64,000 nucleotides of DNA, taken from Typhlomys cinereus (taxonomy: Eukaryota; Chordata; Mammalia; Rodentia; Platacanthomyidae). The stretch's first letter is position 1. Each line of letters starts with the position of its first letter. The stretch is taken from the NCBI GenBank assembly GCA_023101885.1, contig JALPQD010000225.1:2418001-2482000 (forward strand), given 5' to 3'. A model generated the notes under the pieces. The model made no database searches, was not told the DNA's origin, and saw nothing but the letters and a program-made list of their open reading frames with translations. A program made the translations under genes and the position numbers. This document shows, piece by piece, positions 23,108-34,659 of the stretch.

Positions 23108-23352
23108 GGGGCTGGAGAGGTGGCTCAGGAGTTAAGCCTCTGCCTTGCTGGCGGAAGGTCCTGAGTTCTGATCTTAGACCCCATATATAGATGCCGGGCT
23201 GAAGCCGGGACGGCCTGCGTTTCCGGTCCTGGTAGGGCGGAGCCTGTGAATCTCCGGGCAGAGTAAACAAGGAGGAGGTGGAGGAGGTCCATAGTGGTTC
23301 CCGAATTCGTCCGTGGTTCTACACACACACACACATACACACACACACACAT
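23108..23352 (+). mobile_element. young B2-headed SINE, tail lost
   Basis: Same family as at 17.7 kb: 'ggggctggagaggtggctca', box B region 'gagttctgatctt', body 'gccgggctgaagccgggacg' and 'gtcctggtagggcggagcct', ending in (CA)n at 23322-23350. The usual 'ttgaataaata' plus poly(A) tail is absent, and I see no clean target duplication, so its 3' end is probably deleted. Confidence 0.88.
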
Positions 23353-23364
23353 ATATTCACAGCA

Positions 23365-23690
23365 AATGTTGTAAATTGTAGTATTTCCAGTTATGGTAGA
23401 AGAATAAGGGCTATAGAAGCTTGAAGCAGGTCATCATGTCACATCCATAATTAGAAAGCAGAGAGCAATGAATGCATGTCAGTGGTCAACTCACTTTCTC
23501 CATTTTGTGCAGTCAAAGATCTCTTGCCCAAAGAACGATTCCACTCATGTAAGAAGGGTCTTCCTATACCAATAAGTGCAATAAAGATGATCCCTCAGAG
23601 GGACCCTAATCTAGATACTTCCCTACAGTTGTGTCCAGAGGTGGTTTTCTAGGTATCAGAAATCACAATTATAAGCTCTACCTTTTGGAA
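23365..23690 (-). mobile_element. LTR-like repeat, family A, antisense
   Basis: 'agcttgaagcaggtcatcat', 'gtcacatccataattagaaa', 'gcagagagcaatgaatgcat', 'gaagggtcttcctatacc' and 'gatgatccctcagagggacc' are the reverse complement of the family A plan, in order. Diverged, no coding content. Confidence 0.55.
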
Positions 23691-23934
23691 ACCCCATTGT
23701 ATAAAGATCCAAATGCAACCAAAGGAAGAAAGCCTATGTTGAAGGGGTTTCCTGATCCTCATTAAATAACTTCATGCAGAATCAAATATAGCTGTGGACC
23801 AAGGGGGCTGGACTACAATTCTGGATGACTAGCAGAACTTGGTAGCATTGTCTATGTGCATTGCTTTATCAGGCATGAAAGATGCCATGTTGAAAGGATC
23901 ATGGTGTTAAGACCAAATAATATTCGCCAAAGTC

Positions 23935-24259
23935 AAAAGTTCCTATAAAGGGGGCTGGAGAGATGGCTCAGGGGTTAAGCCTCTGCTTTGCAGGCAGAAG
24001 GTCCTGAGTTCGGATCTTAGACCCCATGTATAAACGCCAGGCAGAAGCGGGGGCGGCCTGCGTTTCTGGTCCTGGTAGGGCAGAGCCTGTGAATCTCCGG
24101 GCAGAGTAAACAAGGAAGTGGAGGCTGTCCATGGTGGTTCCTGAATTCGTCTGTGGTTCTACACACACACACATACATACACACATGCGCACACACATAC
24201 ATGCACAATTGAATAAATAAAAAACAATTAAAAAAATTTTTAAAAAAGTTCCTATAAAG
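23935..24259 (+). mobile_element. young B2-headed SINE with 16-bp TSD
   Basis: The SINE at 23951-24243 is flanked by AAAAGTTCCTATAAAG (23935-23950 and 24244-24259). Head, body, (CA)n and the 'ttgaataaataaaaaacaat' tail are complete. The tRNA-like stem reads ctctgctttgcaggcagaag, so it keeps pairing despite base changes relative to the 17.7-kb copy. Confidence 0.95.
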
Positions 24260-25411
24260 AAGGCCCAAAAGAGTCATGAAGGTGAAATTCAGTTTTCAAT
24301 GGAGAACTCAGTAAGAAGCTGCAGCATGGGGCAGAGTCTAAAAGAGAGGTTATGTCTGCTACAGGTGACAGAACTGGAAGAGAGGCACTGCTGAAGCCTG
24401 TTGGAGTCTAGTTGATTACATAATGTCTAGGAGCATGTTTGACTGATCTCTAGATATTCATGTTCCTTTAAATATCCCTGAAACCAGCTAAGTAAGGTAG
24501 GTCTCCACGGCCCAAGCAGCGCCTCACTTTCACATCTCTCATGGCTGACCATGAGGTGTGAGATGTCTGCAAAATTTGGTCACAGATCCCTAGTGTAGTG
24601 AGTAAAACTACTTTAAAGATTTCTCTCTGGATTAAAAGATTCAGAATGTTTGGTGCTTGTAACAAATACAAGAGACTAGTGTGGTAAGACTACAAAGGCA
24701 AAGCTTGAAATCCTGGGACCATTTCTAGAGCATAGATGTGACTCTTGGGCAGATGGCCTGCTTCCTGCCTTCACCCTCAGACAACAGTGTACTATGGAAG
24801 AACAAATGACAAAATTTAAGCATTATTAACACATGTAAGTGTTAGTAATATTGGAACATATCAGACTCCCTATAAGGAAATAGAGATAGTGATAATGCCA
24901 CCCTCACATGGCTGAGGATGGTACAGAAGATGGACATATGTAAGTTATTGCATAGGATGACTGAGCAAGTAAATACTGAATATTACTTCTTGGATGACAT
25001 ACCCATATCAGTTACAAGTTGGTTGTTTCCAGCCAGTCTTTTCTTGAGATGCCAATACATAGTTAGACAATAGATAGGTTCACATAGAAGTCCAGTAAAT
25101 AGTAAGGTCATCTCAAAATTTGATGGTCATTCCACATAATTTTCCTGTTGTAACAGAAACATGTTTGTTAACTTATTCAGTACAGAGGCCTAAAAACTGT
25201 CTTACCAGTGCTAGACCATGATGTTACTTATAAATGAAATTAAAATTCCTAGTAGCTACAATAAAACAGTGAAAAGAAACAAAAGCAATCTTAAGAGTAT
25301 ATTTGACTGAATCCAATATACTGTCTATGTCATCATGTTAGCATACAGTTGGTTAATGAACAAAATTATTAAAAGTTGTTTTATATGTCGATGTCATAGT
25401 CTCAAAATTAG
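24260..25411. other. unassigned sequence
   Basis: No gene or repeat family supported in this 1.15 kb. Confidence 0.4.
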
Positions 25412-26593
25412 TTGTGTTCATACTTTTTTATAACATTTTTATTATTATTTCTGCTCATATACACTTAGTAGGTACACCGGTTCCCTCCCTCCCTCCTCCT
25501 TCCCCCCAACTCCCCTGCTCCCCCTCCCCTCACTTATCCCTCCCCATCCTCTAGTGCCTCCCCTCCCATCCCCGGAGCATCCTTTATTGTGCATGCCAAA
25601 CTCTCCTCTGGGTCCTCCTCTCCGATGAGGTGCAAGGACCCAGTGGCATTTCCCAGAACCCTTTCCTGTGTTCCGCTTAAGCACAGGAACACTACTGTGG
25701 TTGTCAATCCCTTGCCTCCAAAGATCTTGGTGCTTTTAGCAAATGCTAGACTTTGTGTGTTGGACATTGTGCAGGGCATGCAAAGTCCAATTATGATTGC
25801 TTCGGCCCTAACTTGTGTGGAGTATCTTGCAAATCATTGCTCCTCCCATCCTTTTGCTCTCACAATCTTACCGCCCCCTCTTCCGCAAATGTCCCTGAGC
25901 TTCAGGATGGGGAGAGATTAGTCTGGCCTAATTCTAGGTGGTTGATATAGAGTCTCTGAAGTTCTGGATTGTGGTTTGTTGATTTTCTTTTGCAGTTTTG
26001 TTGTTCCTGCAATCCCCTTCACTCCATCCTGATGGGCATTTTATGTCACCCCCCTGGCCAGAGACAAAAAGCTGTTAAACCAGAATCTTGTTATAAGAGT
26101 ACATTCAAAGGTAGATGTAATAAAAGTAGGAAACCACAGTGACAGAGGGGTCAATCACCCATTTGCAAAATGGTTACTTATTATCAGCCAGACTATATGC
26201 CCTCCCCTTCTGGTGAGATCATACCCCCTCAGCTGTAAATGATCAGGAAAGAAAGTCTGTGAACTTAACCAGGTGTCTCATTACTTTACTTGCAGTCCTT
26301 GATGGAGGCCTATTTTCTCTGCTGTAACATGGTCCCTTCTCTCCTTGTTTCTGGTGTGGCCCTCCTACCCCATCCCTCCTGTTCATAATCCTTGCAATTA
26401 CTGTAGGTAATACATAGATTTATCTTTGAGTGTCTCAAGGTGGTCTGTGTGGGTTTGGTACTAGAAGCCACCTATTAGGGAGTACACACGGCACCTAATT
26501 TTTTGGGTTTGGGATACTTCACTTAATATAATTGTTTCTAATGACATCCATTTTCTGGCAAATTCCAGTAATTCATCATTTGTGTTCATACTT
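25412..26593 (-). mobile_element. 5'-truncated L1 (3' UTR plus last ORF2 bases) with 14-bp TSD
   Basis: The L1 body is 25426-26579, flanked by TTGTGTTCATACTT (25412-25425 and 26580-26593). From the 3' end it has an A-rich tail, the terminal tttgtatgag-like block, a C-rich antisense tract (25482-25575), the full 3' UTR, and then only the last ~150 bases of the ORF2 region ('gggatacttcacttaatata' aligns with 42507-42526). The 3' UTR belongs to the lineage marked by 'ttggacattgtgcagggcat', as at 63.1 kb. Confidence 0.95.
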
Positions 26594-26809
26594 GTAACAC
26601 ATTTCAACTGTGCTTTCCTCTTATACAGTGTTCATAGGCATATGTGCCCTATGCCAACTGTGTGCACAGCCTAGCTTCTACCCAACATATCCACAGGTTC
26701 TTCGCACAAGCACCAGTATGTACTCCCAGCTACACCCCCCTCTACTCCAGATTGTTGCCTCAGATCTTCAGGAACATTTGAAATTCAGCCAACAATTGCT
26801 TCATGGATT

Positions 26810-27140
26810 GTGATGGTTGATATCGATTGTCAGTTTGGCAGGTTTGAGAAGTACCAAAGAGACAAGACTCTAGGTGTTCCTGGACTAACTGGGGTGAAAG
26901 GGCCTCTAAATGTGGGTGGCCCCATTCTGTGTGTAAACTGCATAAAAAGGAGAACAAGCTAAGTGCAAGCATTTATTACTCTCTGCTTCCTGACTGAGAA
27001 TACAATGTCACCAACTACCTCAAGATCCTTTTACTACAACCTCCCTGCCATGATGGAATATGGTCAAATTGTGATCCCAGATAAAGCCTTCCTTAGTTGA
27101 GATGCTTTTTTCAGGTATTTTTTCACAGAAAAATATTAAT
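26810..27140 (+). mobile_element. LTR-like repeat, family A
   Basis: 'gtgatggttgatatcgattg' with 'tcagtttggcagg', 'atgtgggtggccccattctg', 'aaaaaggagaacaagctaag', 'ctctctgcttcctgactgag', 'gccatgatggaatatggtc' and 'cttccttagttgagatgctt' form a rodent LTR-like repeat with the same plan as the copy at 27.3 kb. Confidence 0.6.
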
Positions 27141-27261
27141 TGATGCTTTCATTAAAGCAAAATCTTGGGCCCCAGTGTGCTCTGTGGTGTCTCCATGCAT
27201 ACAAGTGCACAGTCCCTTCTCTTGGACATTATTGTCTCCTCTTTCCAAGTAGCTTTCATTC

Positions 27262-27615
27262 TGTCACAGGGATGATTAGCACTCCTTGTCAACCTGATAC
27301 ATAGGAAACAGACCTTCTGACCCTATTGAGTTAAGATTGGTCTCTGAGCATGCTTGTGATGGATTTTCTTGATTGCTTTAATAATACGGGAAGGACCCAG
27401 CACATTGTAGACAGGACCATTCCCCAAATGGTATAGAATAGAGAATACTAGCTGAACACTAGCCAACAAACATGCACTGACTCATTGCTCTTTGCTCCTT
27501 CTGTGACTATGTTGTGACCAGGTGATTCTGGCTTCTGTTGCTGTGACTTCCCCTGCAGTGATAGACTATGACCTTTCTTTCTACTAAATTCTTTGGTCGG
27601 AATTTGCAGCATTGT
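27262..27615 (+). mobile_element. LTR-like repeat, family A
   Basis: 'cagggatgattagcactcct' with 'tgtcaacctgatac', 'gcatgcttgtgatggatttt', 'cttgattgctttaataatac', 'acaaacatgcactgactcat', 'cagtgatagactatgacctt' and the terminal 'ctttggtcggaattt'. It lies about 120 bp from the previous copy in the same orientation, but the two are too different to be the LTR pair of one provirus. Confidence 0.6.
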
Positions 27616-28584
27616 ACAATACAGATACCCCCTTTCCTGCACAGTTATATTGTTATGATGCTTCCCTCTGGCAAAGCTCATTCTGAGATCTGACCCTGTG
27701 TTTCTCAAGCACTTTCTAAAAGAGCCATTAGAATGTGTTCTACACTGGATTATGTCCATTGAATATTTGGTCTGCCTCCAAATCCTAATTGTGAACATGA
27801 GTTGAAAATGAAAATTGATTCTTATCTACATTTCCTGGTGCTTGGCATGTGACTCCAAATGCCACTGGTCCTGAAAAAAATTCATTAAGTCTGTGAGTGA
27901 AGAACAAAGAAAGAGCAACCCTGGAGCTGTTTATCTTCTGTTGCATCAATAAACCCAAAAAATGTGAAATAACTCACTTCCTCCCACTGTTCAGCAAAAA
28001 GTGACACTTCCCAAACATATTGGAGAAGGTTACTAAAAACTGTGGAGAGCTTTGAAAATGTTTACAAAAACCACGTTCTGCACAAAAGACACCCCAAAGG
28101 CAATAAATAAGCATTTACATCAGAGACCCTGACAATGGTGAATTTATGTAGGAATGTTCAGAGTTCCCAGCCAGGAAAACACCAGTCTGTGTACTGCCTT
28201 GAATTTGCAATTGTAATAAAAAGTTTCACTTTTGAAAATTTGTTTCACAGCATCATGCATTTCTTCTTTTTCAGTCAGTTGACTTAGCTTAGCACTGATT
28301 CATTGAAAAGTAGCTTATGGAGTGCTCTGTGCTCTAACAGAAGATTCACCTGCCTTTCTCCCCATCTAGCACTCGCTTAAGGAAAATTGTTTTATTCACA
28401 ATATGCACTAGAATCTTTAAAAGCTACATTTTAAAAGTTTGATACATAAAAACATTTTTTTCAAAAGTGCCTTGACAACCGATATCCCATTTTATTTTCA
28501 TTTTTAGCTTCAAAGTTGATAAGACAGAGTGAAGTTTCTAAGTCATTAGACTGCAATAAAAAGTGATCATTCTGAGTGGGGATG
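27616..28584. other. unassigned sequence
   Basis: No supported gene or repeat. Confidence 0.35.
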
Positions 28585-28745
28585 CTGACGACTAGCATTT
28601 GTTGACCACTTATCATATACCAAATGCTGCTTTGGTGATTTCCACTCACTAACTCTCTAGTCTTGTCAATTCCTTAGTGAGGTTACTAGCTGAAATCCCC
28701 ACTAAATCAGTGAGGTTTTGAGCACTTCAAATTTTCTATAGTGTC
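28585..28745 (+). mobile_element. MIR SINE (ancient), probable
   Basis: 'catttgttgaccacttatca' with 'tataccaaatgctgct', followed by 'ttccttagtgaggttactag', tracks the MIR sequence ('tattgagcacctactatgtgcc', then 'aggtaggtactat'). Mutated beyond firm classification. Confidence 0.45.
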
Positions 28746-29980
28746 TGTAATACACGGGGGTTTTCAGAAATGATGGCTTAGGCTTTATCGCCAGAGTCCA
28801 TGACTAGTTGTTTAGAACTAGGATTACTGCAGATGCAACTAGGTAAGGATGCAATGGTGAGACCAGCCTGGACGCCGGGGAGACTTCAGATTCAGTGACT
28901 AGTGTCTTTATGAAGAAGGAAGTGGTAGAGCTGAGTTGCCAAGGTGCCAGGAAGAAGCCACAGTTAAAACAAAGCAGTATGTTGTCTCAGCCGTGCAGCA
29001 GCTGCATCCCTGAATCTGAAAGGGTAAGAAAAAATTGTGCCCAAGAGCCTTTAAAGGCTCTTTGGATAACTAACTTCTATTACTGTAAAAGAATTAATTC
29101 TCGTTTTGTGCTGTATTCTGCCTCCAAATACATTGCCCATGCTCTCTATCAGATTACAAATATTCTTCTCTTAAAGTCCTTTGCCTGCCTATAAGGAGAC
29201 ACAGAAGCTCTATGTCAATCAGCTCTTCTCATATCAAAGCTGTATACCAAATAGCTCCCCATTTCTAGCAATATCAAAAGATGAGCTGATCTTTCCCAGC
29301 TGCTTTCCATTGGCTGCATGTCATGGACTCTTCCATGCATCTGTAGGCTGGCTAAGCTCAGCTAATATGTGCAGCAAGCACTATTATAAAGGTTTCAAAA
29401 CTATTTTCTTTGTGGAGAACTAGACTGATGTCATCTGCATGTGTCCCTCATCTTCCTCAGACCACCCTACTATTTGAAGTGGATCCTTCTTCGCGTGGTA
29501 AAAGGAGGGGAAAAATGGAACCAGTTAATGTTCCCTTTGTCTGCTTGCTAAGCTAGCTAGCGCACTGCCACTTTTGCTCATATATTCTCTTGGATAATAC
29601 AAGTCAAACAAAAATAAGGAGAAGGAACATCTTATCCATAGGAGTATGGGGGAGGGAAAAAGTATCTTTAATTATAAATTAGGCACATTTATATTAGTTG
29701 TCATGTTGACCTCAGTTATGGGCAGTAAGCAGCAACAGCCAGGTTTCTCATGGGAAACCTGAATTGTTTTCAGAGGAAGAGGCAGCTGAATGCTGGAGAG
29801 GCAGCAGTCAAGTTGTCCTCTTTAAGCACCAAAACCAAAGTCTTCCAAAGCTCCTGGACTGTCTTTTCACAAAGTCATCCCAATACTGCTTTCAGTTGCA
29901 TTAGCTAATTCAAAGTGGTTTGATCTTGGGTGAGTTACTGTGTTCCTCCAGCTTAGATTTTCTCATTTCTGAAATTAGGG
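28746..29980. other. unassigned sequence
   Basis: A 99-codon plus-strand frame (28895-29194) and an overlapping 80-codon frame show no known domain. 28800-29110 has the look of an old medium-reiterated repeat ('gactagtgtctttatgaaga') but I cannot name one. Confidence 0.35.
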
Positions 29981-30283
29981 ATAAGGCCAGAGAGAGAACT
30001 CAGAGATTAAGTCTTTGCCTCACAAGCAGAAAGATTGAATTCAAAACCCAAATCTCACATAAAAATGTCAAGCAGAAATGCTGGCAGCCTGTAATTTCGG
30101 TTCTAAAAGGCTGAGCCTGGGAAATTCTAGAGTGAAACAAAATGGAGGTAGAACAATCCAGGAAGATTCCTGAAATCACCCTAGGGCCTCCATGAGTACA
30201 CACAGTGACCTCTGGTGCACACAGAACCATAAACACAAACACATGTACATAAAATAAAATAAAAATAAAATAAAATAAAAGCA
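29981..30283 (+). mobile_element. old tRNA-derived SINE (B2/B3 superfamily)
   Basis: Degenerate polymerase III head ('ggccagagagagaactcaga', 'gattaagtctttgcctcaca'), body 'ctggcagcctgtaatttcgg' with 'ttctaaaaggctgagcctgg', then 'gaagattcctgaaatcaccc', 'gtgacctctggtgcacacag', and a (TAAAA)n tail from 30249. The order matches the B3-type rodent SINE. The copy at 54.9 kb is of the same general type. Confidence 0.65.
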
Positions 30284-30444
30284 GGTATAAAATATCAAAG
30301 ATGGCTAGTGTGTGAGCAGAAATCAAGTGTGTGAAGAATCTGGAAAATGTAGCTCACAGCTGTAGTAAAACCAGTCTAGACTGCTTTGTCCTTCACATTC
30401 CATCAGTGATGATCTGAGATTCTACAAAGTAGATCTGTTAGTTT

Positions 30445-30845
30445 CAGTTTCCTGTTACTGATGAATACAGGATCAAAACAATTTAGGGGAACAAAGGGTT
30501 TATTCTACCTTATCATTCTTGCTCATGTTCATCAACATGGAAGGAGAGTTCATACAAACATCAGCAGCAGAGAGAAATGAGCACACCATTTCCACAGGAA
30601 ATTGCAAGGGAAGAGCATCCTTCCTCTCTTGCCAGCATGCCAGTCTTCCAAAATATTGAACCAACTCTTTCTGTCTTATCAGCAGATTCAGAAAATAGTA
30701 CCAATGACCTTGGTCTGGGTTTTCCCACATCAATTTAGATAATCTCTCACAAACTTACTTAGGACTGGCCTTAGTTGAATAATTCTTCACATATGTGCTG
30801 AAAAGCTCAGTCATCCGGTTGGATGAAACTAACTACCACAGTAGA
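30445..30845 (-). mobile_element. LTR-like repeat, antisense (family A-like)
   Basis: 'tttcctgttactgatgaata', 'ggaacaaagggtttattcta', and the far end 'ggccttagttgaataattct' then 'ggttggatgaaactaactac' give the outline of the antisense LTR-like copies. The middle is diverged. Confidence 0.45.
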
Positions 30846-31304
30846 TTTATAAAAATCTAGTAAGTGAAAACTCTGTTGACTTGAGCTCTGGGTGGTTTAT
30901 CGCCTAGCTTGGCACATGATGGACAGGGGATATTGACTGTACTTGAGAAATTGAGATAAATATGCAAGATCAAATTCTGCCTGGCAAGGTACAGGTATTA
31001 AATGCAGCAGTCAGCAATAGATTCTTCTATAAGATAAGTGACAAGGAGCTTGAGGACGTGACACCAGAATCTGAGCAAGGACCAGAGGAGTCTTCATGCA
31101 AGCTTTTAGGGAGCAGGACTCATGTCCAGAAACTTCTAAGGTCTTTCCAGGTCCACAGGGCCATTACTTTTGATGTCTGTTACTTGAATCCAGACCCTCT
31201 TCTAAGAGGACTGGTAAAAGGTGAATTAGCATGTCAGTGTTTTGAAAACACACAGGGCTCTGCAAAGGCTAATAGAGGACATTAACTGAATCCTGATAGT
31301 GCTT
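30846..31304. other. unassigned sequence
   Basis: A 107-codon open frame (30962-31285) overlaps this stretch with no recognisable domain. It may be an older L1 3' UTR upstream part, since an L1-like end follows. Confidence 0.35.
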
Positions 31305-31460
31305 AGTAAGCCATAAACATATGGAAGGACCTGGAAGTGAGAGGAAGGTAAGTAGGAAAGAAGAAAGTTTGAAGTGGGAAAAATGGGGATTGGGATCGAG
31401 AGATCGAGGTAAAAATGTTATGAATACATGTGCAAAACCCTGAAAGAATAAAAATTACAT
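31305..31460 (+). mobile_element. old L1 3' terminus
   Basis: Purine-rich sequence ('ggaagtgagaggaaggtaag', 'aggaaagaagaaag') ending in 'atgaatacatgtgcaaaacc', 'ctgaaagaataaaaatt'. This is the older rodent L1 terminal pattern, also seen at 32.4 kb. Confidence 0.5.
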
Positions 31461-32119
31461 CAATGAAGAACTGTCTCAAAAGTTTTGCTGTATCTATCAT
31501 GCATAGGTAAGATGATATCATTATCATCAGGGAAAAGAAGAGTCAGTACTTCATTGACAGTTCGAACAGCTGATTGTAAATGTGGGAATAAAAGCAAAGT
31601 GTGGTAAACATGTAGAGATAACAGTAGACTTTCCTTTCTCTAGGGCTTTTCAAAACTGGCAGGGAGATAAAGAAAGACAAATAACCTTCAGTTTTGTGTA
31701 CTTAATTCATAATTTGTAAAACAAACAAACAAACAAAAAAAAACTTGAAAGGGGCCATTAGCAGAAGTGGGAGAAGACACAGGGTGAAGACCTTAAAGGA
31801 GGAGATATAAAAGACCACAAGCAATTGGAGGAATACTCAGCACTTTACCTAGAAGCTTCCTTTTTCAAGGGAAGGTGTTTGTTACCCTTTACCCCCCCCC
31901 CAAAAAAAAGGTCACAACTGGCCAGAGTGTCGCAAATGAATGATTGCAGACTGCTCAACTTTTTGGGCCTAAAGAGGACATCTAAACCACTCCCACTCCA
32001 AGGCTCAGGAAACATGCTAGAACACAGCAGAAAGAATTTAAAAGCCTGAAGTGGGCAGGAATATGGCTTGACGTATCCTCTGGACGTGACAGGGCTGTTA
32101 GAATCATGACTTCACTGAA
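31461..32119. other. unassigned sequence with C/A homopolymers
   Basis: A run of ten C (31892-31901) is followed directly by eight A (31902-31909). An ORF of 74 codons crosses it, without a domain. Confidence 0.4.
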
Positions 32120-32510
32120 GCTACATGTATCCCCATGAAGCCTGCACAGGATTTTTGTTAGTTCACCAGGGAAGGAGGAAGATCTCAAAAGGCCCCACAT
32201 GTCCCTGAGAGAATGTTAAGGATTGGTGTCGATGGCACGGGGTGTGCTTTTCCTCAACGGTATACCCACCTACATATGACTCATGCTCCAGCAAGTGCTC
32301 AGGTGAAACCCAATGGATCACACATGCAAAAAGACATGACACTAGGAGGGAGACTGGTAAAGAAGAAGGGTTGTAATGGAAAAAGGAGGGGGATGGGATT
32401 GGGAATTAAGATGTGAAAATATAAGATCCCTCCATCCATGTGTGAAACTCTAAAAGAATAGAAATAATATACAAATAAATAAACAGATAAATAAATAAAT
32501 GATATAAAGC
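32120..32510 (+). mobile_element. old L1 3' UTR
   Basis: 'catgaagcctgcacaggatt', 'ctcatgctccagcaagtgct', 'gtgaaacccaatggatcaca', 'caaaaagacatgacactagg', a purine-rich tract, 'tgtgtgaaactctaaaagaa' and an (AAAT)n tail to 32505 follow the older rodent L1 3' UTR in sense. It lies just upstream of the full-length L1 but is not part of it. Confidence 0.6.
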
Positions 32511-32659
32511 TAGAAGACATATAGCTGCACTGGGACTAATATCTCAAGCAAGATAGCAAGAACAGGTAATAGTTTTCTATCTTCAAACCAAATTCAAGCA
32601 GATGCACAAGGCCACAAGTCACTCAAGGTAAGGATGATCAGTACTTAATTGGGAAATGA

Positions 32660-33525
32660 TGCTTTTGTTCCTGCCCACCCAACTGGGACAGGACTTGCTC
32701 TAGGTCCTACATCCCAGGAGAGTTACCCAGCCCCAGGTCACCCTCTTGTCCCAGCTCCTCCCACCAGCCAGCCCGGGCAACACCCAGGCTGCCTCCAGTT
32801 TGCTTGGCCCACGCCAGGTGCCCCAACCCCTTTGTTCCTCCTGCCCGACTGCCCGCCAGACCAGAACAGGACTTGCTCGCGGTCCTCCATCCCTGGATCC
32901 TGGGTGGGCCACTAAGCCAAGTCCCAGGTCCCAGGTGAAGAGTTCTGCCATCACCATCAGCCCCTCTGCCCCTCTGGCCCACAGGGGACCCCCGATCGTG
33001 GTCCACAGAGGACACACTGCTACTCAGAATTCAACAGAATCCAAAGACAACCCAAGCAAAGCTCTAAGGGACAAAGGCCATACATCTGAAGTCCTCTAAA
33101 AATCATCCTATCACATAGGTGAGATTCTTCACATCCAACCCAAAGATAAGTAAACCTCTCTCTCTTTTTTTTTTTACAATACTGCTCCTTTTTGGTATTA
33201 ATCACTGTAAATTAACTTTTCCATATAGTCACCCCCAAAATATATACAACTCCAGGGATTATACCACTCACCATCACATATCACCAAGATACTAATTCGT
33301 AAAAGTGCACTACCATACTAATATTCACCCCTTGTCTACTTAACCTGACTTAACTGACGTACTAACAGCCTAATAGCCACATCTAGGAAATAATACTAAC
33401 AACAGACAAACGTACCCAACTACAAGGCAAGCACTAGTAATAACTTCCCAAGTGTAGTAATACAAATTAAATCAGTTCAGTATAAAACTCACAGAAACTG
33501 AAAGGCCTTAAGAGACAAAACATCA
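32660..33525 (+). promoter_or_regulatory. L1 5' UTR with partial tandem monomers
   Basis: The GC-rich first 270 bp contains two related units: 'tttgttcct' at 32664 and 32831, and 'ggacttgctc' at 32691 and 32869, giving a spacing of about 167-178 bp. Monomeric 5' UTRs carry the internal promoter in mouse L1s, so this is the likely promoter; that role is inference. The rest, to the ORF1 start at 33526, is AT-rich. Open frames lie on both strands of the GC-rich part (32746-33099 plus, 32700-33017 minus). Confidence 0.75.
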
Positions 33526-34576
33526 ATGCCTAAGTCAAAGTGCAGATCCATGAGAAACAAAAGCGAAGAAGACAAATCTCCCACCGAAAGAATTAACCCC
33601 ATAATGATAGAATCCAACCAGAACAAATTCACAGATAATAGCCAAGAAAGCCAGAGCCAAGATAACAACATTCAAAGTATGATCATTACCATGATTAATA
33701 CTATGAAAGAGGAAATCAGGGAGGAGTTAAACAACCTCATCAGCCACTTTGAACAGGAACACAATAGACACTTGGAGGAGTTGAGAAAAACAGCTCAAGA
33801 AACAAAAATAGGCATAGAGCAGTTAAAACAGTCTCAGGCAGAGTTTCAAATCAAACTAAAAGACAAGTTATCTTCAACCCAAAACTCAACAGAGAGTCTT
33901 ATCAGCAGAACTAACGACACAGAAAATAGAATTTCAGATCTTGAAAACAAAGTGGGAGAATTAACCAACTCAATGGAAGAGGTTGTTAAAGCCAAAAAGA
34001 TACTTGAGAGGAATATTCAAGAGATATGGGACACCCTGAAGAAGCCTAACATGTGCATTCATGGAATACCAGAGCAAGAATCCCAAAATACCACCCATGA
34101 GGAAATTTTTCAAATTATCATAAATGAAAACTACCCTCAACTAAAGAATGAGAGGCCCATCCTAATACAAGAAGCATTCTGAACCCCAAACAGATATGAC
34201 CAAAATAGAAACTCACCATGGCAAATAATGATCAAAACACTCCACATTCAAGACAAAGAAAAGGTGCTGAGAGCTTCAAGGGAAAAAAAAAGTCACTTTT
34301 AAAGGTAAACCTATTAAAATAACAAATGACTTCTCAATGGAAACAGTAAAAGCAAGAAGACCTTGGAGGGACATACTTCAAGTATTAAATGAGCAAAAAT
34401 GTCAACCCAGGTTGATATATCTGCCAAAACTATCTGTCATGATCGAGGGAGAAAGAAAATTTTTCCAGCACAAAGACAACTTGAAGGCTTACATGTCTAC
34501 CAAACCAGGCCTTCAAAAAATGCTAGAAATGATACTCAAGCTTGAAGAAAAAAAACAAAGATATCCAGGAGGATAG
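33526..34576 (+). pseudogene. L1 ORF1 (RNA-binding chaperone), broken
   Basis: ORF1p is the trimeric RNA-binding chaperone of the L1 particle. The start ATG at 33526 opens a 218-codon frame with polar N-terminus, then a long coiled coil (roughly residues 45-160; heptads such as EELNNLISHFEQEHNRHLEE) and the beginning of the RRM-like domain ('NMCIHGIPEQ'). A TGA at 34180-34182 stops it where the minus-strand L1 has an arginine codon (CGC). The remaining C-terminal domain resumes with a frameshift near a run of nine A at 34283-34291, and ends at 34576 ('KLEEKKQRYPGG'). Restored length would be about 350 codons, the usual L1 size. Confidence 0.9.
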
Positions 34577-34659
34577 AAGGGAACTATAATACCACCAAAA
34601 CCTAAATGTCAAACAATACACTTACAAAAGTCACTAAACATAAAAAATGTCCATAATTA

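Noticed and set aside
26810..27615. Two adjacent family A LTR-like copies as a provirus with paired LTRs
   Set aside because: They are only about 120 bp apart and strongly diverged from each other; no internal viral sequence lies between.
32746..33099. 117-codon frame as a host gene
   Set aside because: It lies wholly inside the GC-rich 5' UTR of a full-length L1, with frames open on both strands.
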